Assembly: GCF_014697625.1 (NCBI RefSeq)
Contig: NZ_JACJSG010000022.1
Location: 58,823 to 122,822 of the forward strand
DNA from: Anabaena azotica FACHB-119
Lineage (GTDB): Bacteria; Cyanobacteriota; Cyanobacteriia; Cyanobacteriales; Nostocaceae
Direction: 5' to 3'
DNA: 64,000 nt
Shown: positions 16,841-24,318 of the stretch, in pieces
How the letters are laid out: each line of letters starts with the position of its first letter
Position numbering within the stretch: the stretch's first letter is position 1
Made by a program: the position numbers and the translations under genes
Notes under the pieces: model-generated
The model's database searches: none
What the model saw: the letters and a program-made list of their open reading frames with translations, nothing else
Told to the model about the DNA's origin: nothing

Positions 16841-16989
16841 AGGACTTACGCACCAATGTTGTCTGTTAAGACTGGGTGTAAGGGTGTAAGGGTGTAAGGG
16901 TGTAGGTTTTGAAGGCTTACCCCCCTACACCCCTATACCCCTATACCCTTGTCCAAACCCTTGATTTTTCGTTTTCATGCGTAAGTCCT
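16841..16989. mobile_element. MITE-like element, AGGACTTACGCA ends (149 bp)
   Basis: The ends AGGACTTACGCA and TGCGTAAGTCCT are perfect 12-bp inverted repeats. The interior holds GGGTGTAA tandem units and a complementary ACACCCCTATACC tract, so the whole element can fold into one hairpin. A copy of the same length is at 46876-47024, and three relatives with other interiors occur elsewhere in the window. Confidence 0.8.
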
Positions 16990-17020
16990 AACGATAAGCC
17001 TGTCCCCTGTCACCTGTCCC

Positions 17021-17821
17021 CTATTCCCTAGTAGACTGTAGTAACCAAAAACCTGTATAAGTCATGCCAGAATCATCAGGCTGGACTAATAGAAAGTGTA
17101 ATCCTTTGCTTTGCTGTTTGCGTTGTTCGTAGACTTGCGCCGCCTGTGCTACTTCTGCATCTTCAAAGGTGACTAAAACCCATCTATCCACCAAGCCGGC
17201 TTCTAATACCAAACCATCGGGCGCACCAGCAATATAATTCAATTCTACAGGACGGGCTTGGGCAATCCATCTGGCTAAATTAAGCGATCGCCTACCACCA
17301 TAGATTACCACACCAGGAATCGCAGTGGTTGATGCCAAGCCTAAATTAAGCGGTTGGAGAGACTCTGGTAAGGATAAAATGGGAATTGGGCGATCGCTAA
17401 ACATCTCCACAACATCCCCAGCTTGGATACTCGCAAAACGCCACTCGTCACCCCACAAATTATTCGGTAATGGTGATGGTGGTGGTTTATCAACGGCGAT
17501 GGAATATTGCTTTTCTTGCAACCATTGCTTCAAAGCCAGAGTTTGGCGTTGCGGTTCCACATTAATTCCTAAATTTCTTCCCGCCGCTTCAATTAAACTC
17601 AAAGACTGGGGACGAAAAACTTGAATCAGACTTGGCATTTTTTCCCCTGCGGCTAACTGAAATTGTTCAGTCAACCAACTGGAATTAGCCGCAGACTGGG
17701 GACAAGTCGCCGTATATTCAAAACTGCGAGTTGCATCACAAATTAACAACTCCCACAAAACTTGTGCATCTGCATCATGTAGGGGACTACGATAAAAATC
17801 TGCTTGCCAAACCAGACTCAT
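17021..17821 (-). CDS. Tab2/Atab2 family (DUF1092) RNA-binding protein
   Basis: The product resembles the cyanobacterial DUF1092 family, whose plant and algal members (Tab2, Atab2) bind the psaB leader and help translate photosystem I reaction-centre proteins. Recognisable stretches are WQADFYRSPLHDADAQVLWE at the start, VFRPQSLSLIEAAGRNLGI, WGDEWRFASIQAGDV and GYWLL-like FTGFWLLQ at the end. I choose the ATG at 17821 (266 residues, MSLVWQADF), because GAGAG lies six bases upstream and the family begins this way; twelve further in-frame residues upstream are possible but unlikely. It lies divergent to the DUF4346 gene. Assignment is from remembered family pattern. Confidence 0.8.
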   Translation of the reverse strand: MSLVWQADFYRSPLHDADAQVLWELLICDATRSFEYTATCPQSAANSSWLTEQFQLAAGEKMPSLIQVFRPQSLSLIEAAGRNLGINVEPQRQTLALKQWLQEKQYSIAVDKPPPSPLPNNLWGDEWRFASIQAGDVVEMFSDRPIPILSLPESLQPLNLGLASTTAIPGVVIYGGRRSLNLARWIAQARPVELNYIAGAPDGLVLEAGLVDRWVLVTFEDAEVAQAAQVYEQRKQQSKGLHFLLVQPDDSGMTYTGFWLLQSTRE

Positions 17822-17996
17822 GCTTAACTCTCTTACCCAACCGCTATATAATACCAATTTACGAATTGATATAAGATGGGTTATGCCTGCAATCGCTGTT
17901 TGAAACTACAATCTCCTGAATCTCAGATTCAAAGGATTATGTCAAACTTGAGATGGAGCGTAAAATTCCTGAATAAAATGTTAGTTTTTCAAGCTT

Positions 17997-18380
17997 ATGG
18001 ATTTGATAGTTGAAGATTTAGCTGCCATTGATAATAAACTTTCTCAGCGTCATATTGACCTTGACCCTAATGGATATTTCATTATCTATATAGATAGAGC
18101 AGCAGGCTTAATTTATGCCAAACATTTTACAAATGTAATTGACGAACGTGGTTTAGCTGTAGATCCCCAAACAGGTAAAGTAATTCCTGCTAAGGGGAAA
18201 GTAGAAAGAACTCACACCACAGTTTTTAGTGGCAGAACAGCAAAGGAATTGTGTGTGAAAATTTTTGAAGAAACTCCACACTGTCCCGTCACTCTGTTAG
18301 ATCACGCCGCCTATTTAGGTCGTGAATTTGTCCGTGCTGAAGTTGCTTTAGTTACAGGACAAGAGTACGTGCAGGACTAG
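17997..18380 (+). CDS. DUF4346 protein
   Basis: The 127-residue soluble protein, MDLIVEDLAAIDNKLSQRH onward, matches the cyanobacterial DUF4346 family. The segment DPNGYFIIYIDRAAGLIYAKHF and the C-terminal part LLDHAAYLGREFVRAEVAL are the most characteristic. DUF4346 has been grouped with the MtrA-like tetrahydromethanopterin methyltransferase fold, but cyanobacteria lack that pathway, so function is unknown. The gene is single, divergent from the tab2-like gene and convergent with psb32, with an STRR hairpin between the two stops. Confidence 0.78.
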   Translation: MDLIVEDLAAIDNKLSQRHIDLDPNGYFIIYIDRAAGLIYAKHFTNVIDERGLAVDPQTGKVIPAKGKVERTHTTVFSGRTAKELCVKIFEETPHCPVTLLDHAAYLGREFVRAEVALVTGQEYVQD

Positions 18381-18398
18381 GGTGTCTCAGTTAACAGT

Positions 18399-18448
18399 AA
18401 TCAGTTATCAGTTATCAGTTAACATTACCTGATAACTGATAACTGATT
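18399..18448. repeat. Perfect 20-bp inverted repeat made of CAGTTAT heptamers
   Basis: Two arms of 20 bases built from the heptamer CAGTTAT (one arm) and ATAACTG (other arm) face each other across a 10-base loop between the convergent DUF4346 and psb32 genes. The position suits a bidirectional terminator, although there is no long T-run on either side. Confidence 0.7.
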
Positions 18449-18456
18449 AAATTCCC

Positions 18457-19194
18457 CTAACCTTCAGACGATGGTTGAACAGCGAGGTAAATGTAGTAAG
18501 TTGCCATTGGGATGATAGTAGCGGCAATTAACAGCCCTACTACCCAAGCTGTAGCGTTACCTTTGTCGGTTTCCTCGGCTTTCTTAAATGTGCCTTCTAC
18601 TTGCACATTGTCTACAATTTTTGGTGGGCCGGGATCAGGTTGACCGGAGAGAACAGTCACTAGGCGATCGCCTGCATCTAAAAATGCTTGGTTATATTTG
18701 TTACCATCGCGTAAAGGTGCAGCTAAGGTTTCCTCGGCGACGCTTTTAGCGATAGCATCTGTGAGTGTAGGCTTGACCTCTTCACCAGTGATAATCGCAG
18801 TACCATTAGTCACAGTCACCAGCACTAACAAAGTTTGATTTGCTTGCGCTTCTGGGGTAGGAAACCATTTTTTAAACAAAGCTTGTGCAAAACTCTCTGG
18901 TGTTTCACCATAATCTAGGCGACGGACAGTTACAAATCTAACTTCCTTACCTGTCTGTTTTGCCAAGTCGTCAAACTTACTGCTAATTGTCCCTTCATTG
19001 ATGCGGCTAATTACATCGCCTTCATCTAACACCCAGGTGGAATCCCCAGGATTGAGATTTGGTAATTGATACACACCCGTAGCTAGTGCAGGGGCGGTAA
19101 ATAGGGAAGAAACGAGAATTACAGCTAATAAAGGTAAAATCATCTGGATGAATCGGCTTTTCATCCGAGAGACTTGGTTGAGTATATGTGTCAT
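18457..19194 (-). CDS. psb32: Psb32-type TPM-domain protein (photosystem II repair)
   Basis: After an N-terminal hydrophobic signal segment (MKSRFIQMILPLLAVILVSS, then FTAPALA as a likely cleavage site), the protein has a TPM domain: WVLDEGDVISRINEGTI, then FDDLAKQTGKEVRFVTVRRL and NQTLLVLVTVTNGTAIITG. A C-terminal membrane helix (WVVGLLIAATIIPMATYYIY) anchors it. This is the architecture of cyanobacterial Psb32 and plant TLP18.3, thylakoid-lumen proteins that help repair photodamaged photosystem II. The start could be the ATG at 19194 or at 19164; the latter begins exactly at the signal peptide. A TTG further upstream is unlikely. No Shine-Dalgarno sequence decides the issue. Confidence 0.85.
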   Translation of the reverse strand: MTHILNQVSRMKSRFIQMILPLLAVILVSSLFTAPALATGVYQLPNLNPGDSTWVLDEGDVISRINEGTISSKFDDLAKQTGKEVRFVTVRRLDYGETPESFAQALFKKWFPTPEAQANQTLLVLVTVTNGTAIITGEEVKPTLTDAIAKSVAEETLAAPLRDGNKYNQAFLDAGDRLVTVLSGQPDPGPPKIVDNVQVEGTFKKAEETDKGNATAWVVGLLIAATIIPMATYYIYLAVQPSSEG

Positions 19195-19410
19195 TGATAA
19201 ATTTATAAGACCATCTAGCACCAAAAATACTACACAACCAATGTCAAAAGCACTATCTGGAAAAATTTATTCTCAGAGGCAGGCAGGAGGGAAGAAATTT
19301 TGAGATGATTGTAATTCTCTGAAGAGTTTTGTTGATTGATACCGTTTGTTGATGTAACTTGCCTAGCGTAGCCATAGATGCGCTTTCTTGACAGTTGACA
19401 GTTGTCAATA

Positions 19411-19479
19411 ACTAATGACTAATGACTAATGACTAATCACTATTGACTAATCACTATTGACTAATGACTAATCACTATG
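19411..19479. repeat. STRR heptamer array running into surE
   Basis: About nine tandem heptamers of the types CTAATGA, CTAATCA and CTATTGA. The final unit, CTATGAC, contains the surE start codon. Confidence 0.85.
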
Positions 19480-20157
19480 ACCATAATCTTAACTAACGAT
19501 GACGGTATTGATGCGCCGGGAATTAAAGCATTAATTCAAGCTGTCCAAGGCAAAAACTTTATCGTTGCTGCACCTAGAGATCATCAATCAGGTTGTGGTC
19601 ATCAAGTTACCACTGCTCACCCGATTAATCTACAAAAACGTTCTGATACTGAATATGCGATCGCTGGTACTCCCGCCGATTGTGTGAGAATTGCAATAAC
19701 ACAAATTTCTCAAGATGTCAAGTTTGTCTTTTCAGGCATCAACGCAGGCGGTAACTTGGGAGTAGATGCTTACATTTCTGGAACCGTTGCGGCTGTGCGA
19801 GAAGCAGCAATGCACGGTATTGCCGGCATCGCCATTTCTCACTATCGTAAAGCTAAACACAACTTTGATTGGGAACTAGCAGCTAAGTGGACGGCTGAAG
19901 TTCTAGCAGAATTATTACACCGTCCTCTAGAACCGGGTTGCTTTTGGAATGTCAATTTACCCCACATACTACCAGGCTCACCCGAACCAGAGCTAGTTTT
20001 TTGCCATCCTTGCACTAAACCTTTACCAGTGAACTACCGCATTGATGGCGACGATTTTTTCTATGTCGGTGAATACAGCAAGCGTGAACGTACACCAGGG
20101 AGTGATGTGGAAGTTTGTTTTGCAGGTAATATTGCAGTCACACAACTAAGGGTGTGA
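19477..20157 (+). CDS. surE: 5'-nucleotidase SurE
   Basis: The 226-residue protein starts MTIILTNDDGIDAPG, with Asp8 and Asp9 as the metal ligands of SurE phosphatases, followed by AAPRDHQSGCGHQVT, GTPADCVRI and SGINAGGNLGVDAYISGTVAAVREA. SurE dephosphorylates nucleoside 5' and 3' monophosphates in the cytoplasm and is linked to stationary-phase survival. The C-terminus is shorter than in E. coli SurE, as in many bacteria. The ATG lies inside an STRR heptamer and no Shine-Dalgarno sequence is evident, yet the family N-terminus begins exactly here. A stem with arms CAGGGTTA/TAACCCTG (20160-20196) follows the stop. Confidence 0.95.
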   Translation: MTIILTNDDGIDAPGIKALIQAVQGKNFIVAAPRDHQSGCGHQVTTAHPINLQKRSDTEYAIAGTPADCVRIAITQISQDVKFVFSGINAGGNLGVDAYISGTVAAVREAAMHGIAGIAISHYRKAKHNFDWELAAKWTAEVLAELLHRPLEPGCFWNVNLPHILPGSPEPELVFCHPCTKPLPVNYRIDGDDFFYVGEYSKRERTPGSDVEVCFAGNIAVTQLRV

Positions 20158-20159
20158 AC

Positions 20160-20196
20160 CAGGGTTAACAAACAGTTCTATGTATTGCTAACCCTG
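20160..20196 (+). terminator. Possible terminator stem after surE
   Basis: Perfect 8-bp arms CAGGGTTA and TAACCCTG enclose a 21-base loop directly after the surE stop. There is no T-run, so termination is uncertain. Confidence 0.35.
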
Positions 20197-20323
20197 AAAC
20201 CTGAATGAATTAAAAAACTTACAAATGATTGTCACAGCCAAGTTGTACCTGCGTCATATCAGACTGTTACGTTAAAAGTATACAGCCGAAACCATCATTA
20301 CGTAGGATCTGGGGATAATCACT

Positions 20324-20425
20324 ATGTTTACTTTTGCCTTAGCTACATTTTTGGTGAGCTTACTGACTGTATCAGGTTGGGCTGCGATCGCCTACCTTTT
20401 TCCGCAAAATCATTCCCAAGATTAA
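20324..20425 (+). CDS. Small single-helix membrane protein (33 aa)
   Basis: ATG at 20324 opens a 33-codon frame whose product is one hydrophobic helix (FALATFLVSLLTVSGWAAIA, then YLF) with a short polar tail, PQNHSQD. GGGGAT lies about ten bases upstream as a possible ribosome site. The size and layout are like small photosystem, cytochrome b6f or NDH-1 subunits, but I do not recognise it as any of those. A MITE begins only two bases after the TAA, which suggests the frame is a genuine boundary that the insertion did not break. It was called by eye and may be unreal. Confidence 0.5.
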   Translation: MFTFALATFLVSLLTVSGWAAIAYLFPQNHSQD

Positions 20426-20426
20426 C

Positions 20427-20550
20427 AGGACTTACGCAACTGGCACATGGGGTAGGGTGCGTCAGATGTGGAAAATCCTTAAATCTGTACGAAATTATTG
20501 GGGCTGACGCACCCTACAGTTAGTTTGATTATGACACTTGCGTAAGTCCT
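20427..20550. mobile_element. MITE-like element, AGGACTTACGCAA ends (124 bp)
   Basis: The 13-bp ends AGGACTTACGCAA and TTGCGTAAGTCCT are perfect inverted repeats. The inner part has a second complementary pair, GGGTAGGGTGCGTCAG and CTGACGCACCCTAC. The copy at 54773-54906 is almost identical except for an internal 11-base duplication. It has no coding capacity. Confidence 0.85.
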
Positions 20551-20560
20551 AATTAATTGT

Positions 20561-20764
20561 TTAATCGACAACTTTCAATAATCCCTTTTGCAAAGCGCCG
20601 AATATACGGTTGATTTGATGCCTTTCTGCATCGTCTAAATCTTCTTTAGACAATAGCGTAGACATTAATAACTGTTGGTCGCGGCGTGAGATTCTGCCAA
20701 TAGCAAATATATGTTCAAAAATTGACTCTAAAGGCATTTGGGTTGAGGGGCTAGTAATTGGCAT
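20561..20764 (-). CDS. Small conserved-looking soluble protein (67 aa)
   Basis: The product, MPITSPSTQMPLESIFEHIF and onward, is a mostly helical, soluble 67-residue protein with an ISRRDQQLLMS segment and a KEDLDDAERHQINRIF segment. I choose the ATG at 20764 because GGTGAGG lies just upstream; the frame could start four codons earlier at a TTG. I do not recognise a named family. The codon use and amino-acid composition look like a real gene, and small proteins of this kind are frequent in cyanobacteria. It stands alone, between a MITE and the mtnP promoter region. Confidence 0.62.
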   Translation of the reverse strand: MPITSPSTQMPLESIFEHIFAIGRISRRDQQLLMSTLLSKEDLDDAERHQINRIFGALQKGLLKVVD

Positions 20765-20946
20765 ATTCCTCACCAAAATTTATTTTCTTAAAGTTATGCT
20801 TTAGAGAATAACAATCTTCTGTAAAGTCTGACATTAGTGAGCATACTGAATAACAAATGCTCAATGGTTATAGCTTGATGCCTCCTGTGATACTCGCCTT
20901 TTCGGTAAAATAACTAGGCAGTTCAGCAAGCAACAGGTTAAGACTC

Positions 20947-21819
20947 ATGACTCAGGCGCAGATTGGGATTATTGGTGGTAGTGGTCTCTACAAGATGGAA
21001 GCCCTCAAAGATGTAGAAGAAGTCCAAATTCAAACCCCCTTCGGTTCGCCCTCTGATGCGTTAATACTAGGAAAATTAGATGGGATAAGAGTAGCATTTT
21101 TAGCTAGGCATGGTCGTAATCATACGATGTTACCTTCAGAGTTACCCTTCCGTGCCAACATCTACGCAATGAAGCAATTAGGCGTGCAGTATTTAATTTC
21201 AGCTAGTGCAGTAGGTTCTTTAAAGGAAGAAGCTAAACCCTTGGATATGGTAGTTCCAGACCAGTTTATCGATAGGACAAAGAACCGAGTTTCTACATTT
21301 TTTGGTGAGGGTATTGTAGCTCACATTGCCTTTGGCGACCCCATCTGTAAAAATTTAGCAGGAGTTTTAGCGGATGCGATCGCATCCTTAAATTTACCAG
21401 ATGTCATTCTCCACAGAGGCGGCACTTATGTTTGCATGGAAGGCCCCGCATTTTCCACAAAGGCAGAATCAAATCTTTATCGGAGTTGGGGTGCAACAGT
21501 CATTGGTATGACTAACCTACCAGAAGCGAAGTTAGCCAGGGAAGCAGAAATTGCCTATGCTACCTTGGCACTAGTTACAGACTATGATTGTTGGCATCCA
21601 GACCATGATAGTGTGACTGTAGAAATGGTAATTGGCAATTTACAACGCAACGCTGTTAACGCACAAAAAGTTATTCAAGAAACTGTAAGGCGTTTAAGTA
21701 AAAATCCCCCACATAGTGAGGCTCATTCTGCTTTGAAGTATGCAATTTTGACAAATTTAGACAAAGCACCTGCGGCGACAAAGGAGAAGTTAGAGTTATT
21801 GTTACAGAAATATTTGTAA
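20947..21819 (+). CDS. mtnP: S-methyl-5'-thioadenosine phosphorylase
   Basis: The 290-residue enzyme cleaves methylthioadenosine with phosphate to adenine and 5-methylthioribose-1-phosphate, feeding the methionine salvage pathway after polyamine synthesis. Family signatures are GIIGGSGLY at residues 7-15, FLARHGRNHTMLPSELPFRA, the substrate loop YVCMEGPAFSTKAES and GMTNLPEAKLAREAEIAYA, and VTDYDCWH. The length is typical. A purine nucleoside phosphorylase would lack several of these positions, so the MTA specificity is likely. The gene is solitary with a leader of about 170 bases. Confidence 0.94.
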   Translation: MTQAQIGIIGGSGLYKMEALKDVEEVQIQTPFGSPSDALILGKLDGIRVAFLARHGRNHTMLPSELPFRANIYAMKQLGVQYLISASAVGSLKEEAKPLDMVVPDQFIDRTKNRVSTFFGEGIVAHIAFGDPICKNLAGVLADAIASLNLPDVILHRGGTYVCMEGPAFSTKAESNLYRSWGATVIGMTNLPEAKLAREAEIAYATLALVTDYDCWHPDHDSVTVEMVIGNLQRNAVNAQKVIQETVRRLSKNPPHSEAHSALKYAILTNLDKAPAATKEKLELLLQKYL

Positions 21820-21849
21820 TCAACCAATAGTTGGTAATGGGTAATAGCG

Positions 21850-21880
21850 AATTGGTAATTGTTTTTTACTATTACCAATT
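21850..21880. repeat. Stem-loop after mtnP
   Basis: Perfect 10-bp arms AATTGGTAAT and ATTACCAATT enclose 11 bases containing six T residues, 30 bases after the mtnP stop. It may act as a terminator, but it is also a common repeat word in this genome. Confidence 0.4.
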
Positions 21881-21887
21881 AGCAACC

Positions 21888-22284
21888 CCTACTGGACTGT
21901 CTAGACTAAATTTGTGCATTAGCCAACAATCTATCATCTTGTTCATCTGCGTTCATCTGCGTTCATCTGCGTTCAATTTTCCCCAAACCTATTGCCACAT
22001 TTTAGTCCAGTCGCGCTACTATTAGCGTGACCGGGCTAAAATGTTGCATTATAGAATCAGTTTTATCGGCGTTCATCGGCGTACCCTGCGGGAAGGCTGC
22101 GCCAACATCGGCGGTTTTTTATTTAAATCTAATGCACTATTTTAGTCTAGACACGCCACTATTGGACTGGCAAGGCTAAAATAGTGCAATAAGTTTCCTC
22201 TCTAACCTCTGTGTCTCTGTGCCTCTGTGGTTAATTAATGCAACATTTTAAGCTTGCCACGCCACTATAATGTCAAAATGGTGC
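21888..22284. repeat. Cluster of 56-bp imperfect palindromes
   Basis: Two copies (21993-22048 and 22133-22188) have the same plan and the same 56-base length: outer arms around TTTTAG.CC / GG.CTAAAA and an inner GCGCTA or CGCCACTAT centre. A diverged third copy is at about 22239-22284 and a half copy at about 21888-21921. Three tandem GTTCATCTGC decamers lie at 21941-21970 between the first members. No gene is present. Confidence 0.7.
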
Positions 22285-22357
22285 GTTGCGCTATGCGACA
22301 ACACACCATACTTCTGTTTGCAGTTCATCTAGTTTGAATTACTTGGCTTTCCATCCA

Positions 22358-22807
22358 TTAACCTTGATGGCGTGGGGCATTGAAGGCATCCCAAGCAGCT
22401 TTAGCGGCATTTTGTAGACGCACAGTAAAATCTACAAAATCCTTCATCAACAAATGCCAGTTTTTCTCAGCTTCGTCCTTCAATACTGCCCAGAAATATT
22501 CTATGCGATCGCTTCCATCTAAATTCAGACCATCACCATCCCCAGTTCTGCCCCCTTCAATGGTTTCCCGAATCTTACGCACAGCATTTATGTAAGTTTC
22601 GCGAGTGAAAGTTCCGGCGGTTTCAGCTTCAGCTTGAGCGCGTCTTTTAAGGGCTTCAATGAGTGCTTTAGTTTCGCGCTTAACTTCATCAGTTTCGCCA
22701 ACCATCTCCGCTTCCACTATCTCATCAGTTTGAGAGCTAATTTCTACTACCACAGTAGATTGAACAGTTTCTACAGTTTCAATGATTTCAATGTTGTCAC
22801 TATTCAT
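22358..22807 (-). CDS. Conserved-looking acidic protein of unknown function
   Basis: The protein has an acidic, Val/Glu-rich N-terminal half (IEIIETVETVQSTVVVEISS onward) and a helical C-terminal half with TFTRETYINAVRKIRETIEG, RIEYFWAVLKDEAEKNWHLL and MKDFVDFTVRLQNAAKAAWD. There is no signal peptide or membrane helix. I do not know the family. I choose the ATG at 22807 (149 residues) because AAGGAT stands about nine bases before it. An ATG ten codons upstream (22837) is formed by STRR heptamers (ATGACTA units) and is less convincing. The gene is monocistronic and lies between the palindrome cluster and htpX. Confidence 0.72.
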   Translation of the reverse strand: MNSDNIEIIETVETVQSTVVVEISSQTDEIVEAEMVGETDEVKRETKALIEALKRRAQAEAETAGTFTRETYINAVRKIRETIEGGRTGDGDGLNLDGSDRIEYFWAVLKDEAEKNWHLLMKDFVDFTVRLQNAAKAAWDAFNAPRHQG

Positions 22808-23004
22808 AGTTGAAATATCCTTTTTGTTATTAGTCATTAGTCATTAGTCAACAGTCCAGTAGGGGCGGGTTCAGCCAGAAATTCATGGGGAAAATAAATA
22901 TGTCAATTAAACCCGCCCGTACAAAAGTCAAAAGTTGTTCTCTACTCCTCTGCTTCCTGTTCCCCTCTTGGGAGGGGCTAGGGGTGGGTTACTTCCTCAT
23001 CTCC

Positions 23005-23871
23005 CTAGCCTCTAACCAGTTGTTGCTCTAACTGAAGCAGTGCTTGAACTCTTTCTTCCGTAGATGGGTGACTAGAAAACAAATTGCCTAAAAACTGCCC
23101 AGAGATGGGATTGATAATTAATAACGGTTCAAAAGCTGGGTTAGCATTCAAAGGTAATTGTCTTGCTGTAGCTTCTAATCTTTGTAATGCACGAGCTAAA
23201 GCGCGAGGATTACCTGTTAATTTAGCAGAACCAGCATCAGCAGAAAACTCTCTCGTGCGGGAAATTGCTAACTGAATAATTGTTGCGGCTATCGGTGCAA
23301 GCAGTACAGTTAACAAAACCCCAAAAGGATTTCCGCCTCTTTCGTTATCTCTTCCACCAACTCCCCCGAACCATAAGCTATAACTCACCATTTGCGCTAA
23401 GAAGGAGATAGCACCAGCCACCGTAGCAGCTACAGCTTGGGTTAAGGTGTCGCGGTTAATAATATGTGTAAGTTCGTGAGCGATGACACCTTCTAATTCA
23501 TCCTCTGGCAATATATTTAAAATGCCTTCAGTGACAGCTACAGCAGCGTGTTCTGGATCTCGTCCTGTGGCAAAAGCATTAGCAGTTTGGCCGGGAACGA
23601 TGTAAATTCCAGGCATGGGAATATTAGCCCGTTGCGATAATCTCCGCACCATGTGATATAATTCCGGCGCTTGGCTTTCGCTTACAGGCTGCGCTCGGTA
23701 AGCGGCCAAGGCAATCTTATCTGATTGATACCATGAAAGCAGGTTTGTCACTGCCGCCAAGCCAATACCAATAATTAAGCCGCCACTACCGCCAATTACC
23801 CAATAACTGATAGCAATTAATAAGCCACTAAGGGCAGCAAGCAAAGCAAGCGTTTTGAATTGATTTCCCAT
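23005..23871 (-). CDS. htpX: M48 family membrane metalloprotease HtpX
   Basis: The 288-residue zinc protease has two N-terminal membrane helices (residues about 5-45), the catalytic motif HELTH at residues 132-136, the third ligand region SRTREFSADAGSA, and two further hydrophobic segments around 145-200. The FATGRDPEHAAVAVTEGILN and HPSTEERVQ motifs are also typical of HtpX. It degrades misfolded membrane proteins at the cytoplasmic face and is usually stress-induced. The length and order are normal. No partner gene is adjacent. Confidence 0.94.
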   Translation of the reverse strand: MGNQFKTLALLAALSGLLIAISYWVIGGSGGLIIGIGLAAVTNLLSWYQSDKIALAAYRAQPVSESQAPELYHMVRRLSQRANIPMPGIYIVPGQTANAFATGRDPEHAAVAVTEGILNILPEDELEGVIAHELTHIINRDTLTQAVAATVAGAISFLAQMVSYSLWFGGVGGRDNERGGNPFGVLLTVLLAPIAATIIQLAISRTREFSADAGSAKLTGNPRALARALQRLEATARQLPLNANPAFEPLLIINPISGQFLGNLFSSHPSTEERVQALLQLEQQLVRG

Positions 23872-24318
23872 GTTTTCGCTCTCCTGCTAATGCTGTAAAG
23901 ATTTTTTTAATCTTTACTAGACAACAATATTAGTTAAGTTGTACCTTGATTGTATCTATCTAAACAGGGATATATCAGGTAGAAATTACGCTCTATTATG
24001 AGTACGGTTTTCCGGCTTTGAGTTGCCGATATATTAGTTCGTGGCGGTATTTGTTAGATATAAGTTTTGAGAATCTGTATTTCTTAATACTTTTTTAGAA
24101 GGAAAAATATATTTTTTCAAAAGCAGAGTGGCGCAGAGATTAGCGCAGAGGAATGTAGAGGTTTTATGGGAATTTTTTAATGGGCAAAGGTGTAAATCAT
24201 GTCTCATTGTTGGGCATCTCATAGCAGTTGGTAAGTTTATACCTTTTCAATAAGAAGGTGGCGATGCACTCCCCACCCTACTGTCCCCTGTCCCCTGTTA
24301 CCTATTCCCTGCTACATT
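23872..24318. other. Gene-free stretch upstream of htpX
   Basis: The htpX promoter should lie at 23880-23960. The rest contains dispersed-repeat words (a GGCGCAGAG-type tract at 24125-24150 and CCTGTCC repeats at 24282-24310). An open frame at 24034-24222 on the minus strand has no gene-like character. Confidence 0.45.

Larger units (their letters stand above)
16085..17020. other. Repeat-rich 0.9 kb intergenic region after glcD
   Basis: No gene is seen. It holds an inverted-repeat element (16181-16451), three tandem CGCCGATAAA units at about 16712-16741, and a 149-bp AGGACTTACGCA element (16841-16989), then CCTGTCC-type repeats up to the end of the convergent tab2-like gene. Confidence 0.6.

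Noticed and set aside
24034..24222. 62-residue minus-strand frame
   Set aside because: It overlaps dispersed-repeat sequence, has no ribosome site, and gives a composition unlike neighbouring proteins.
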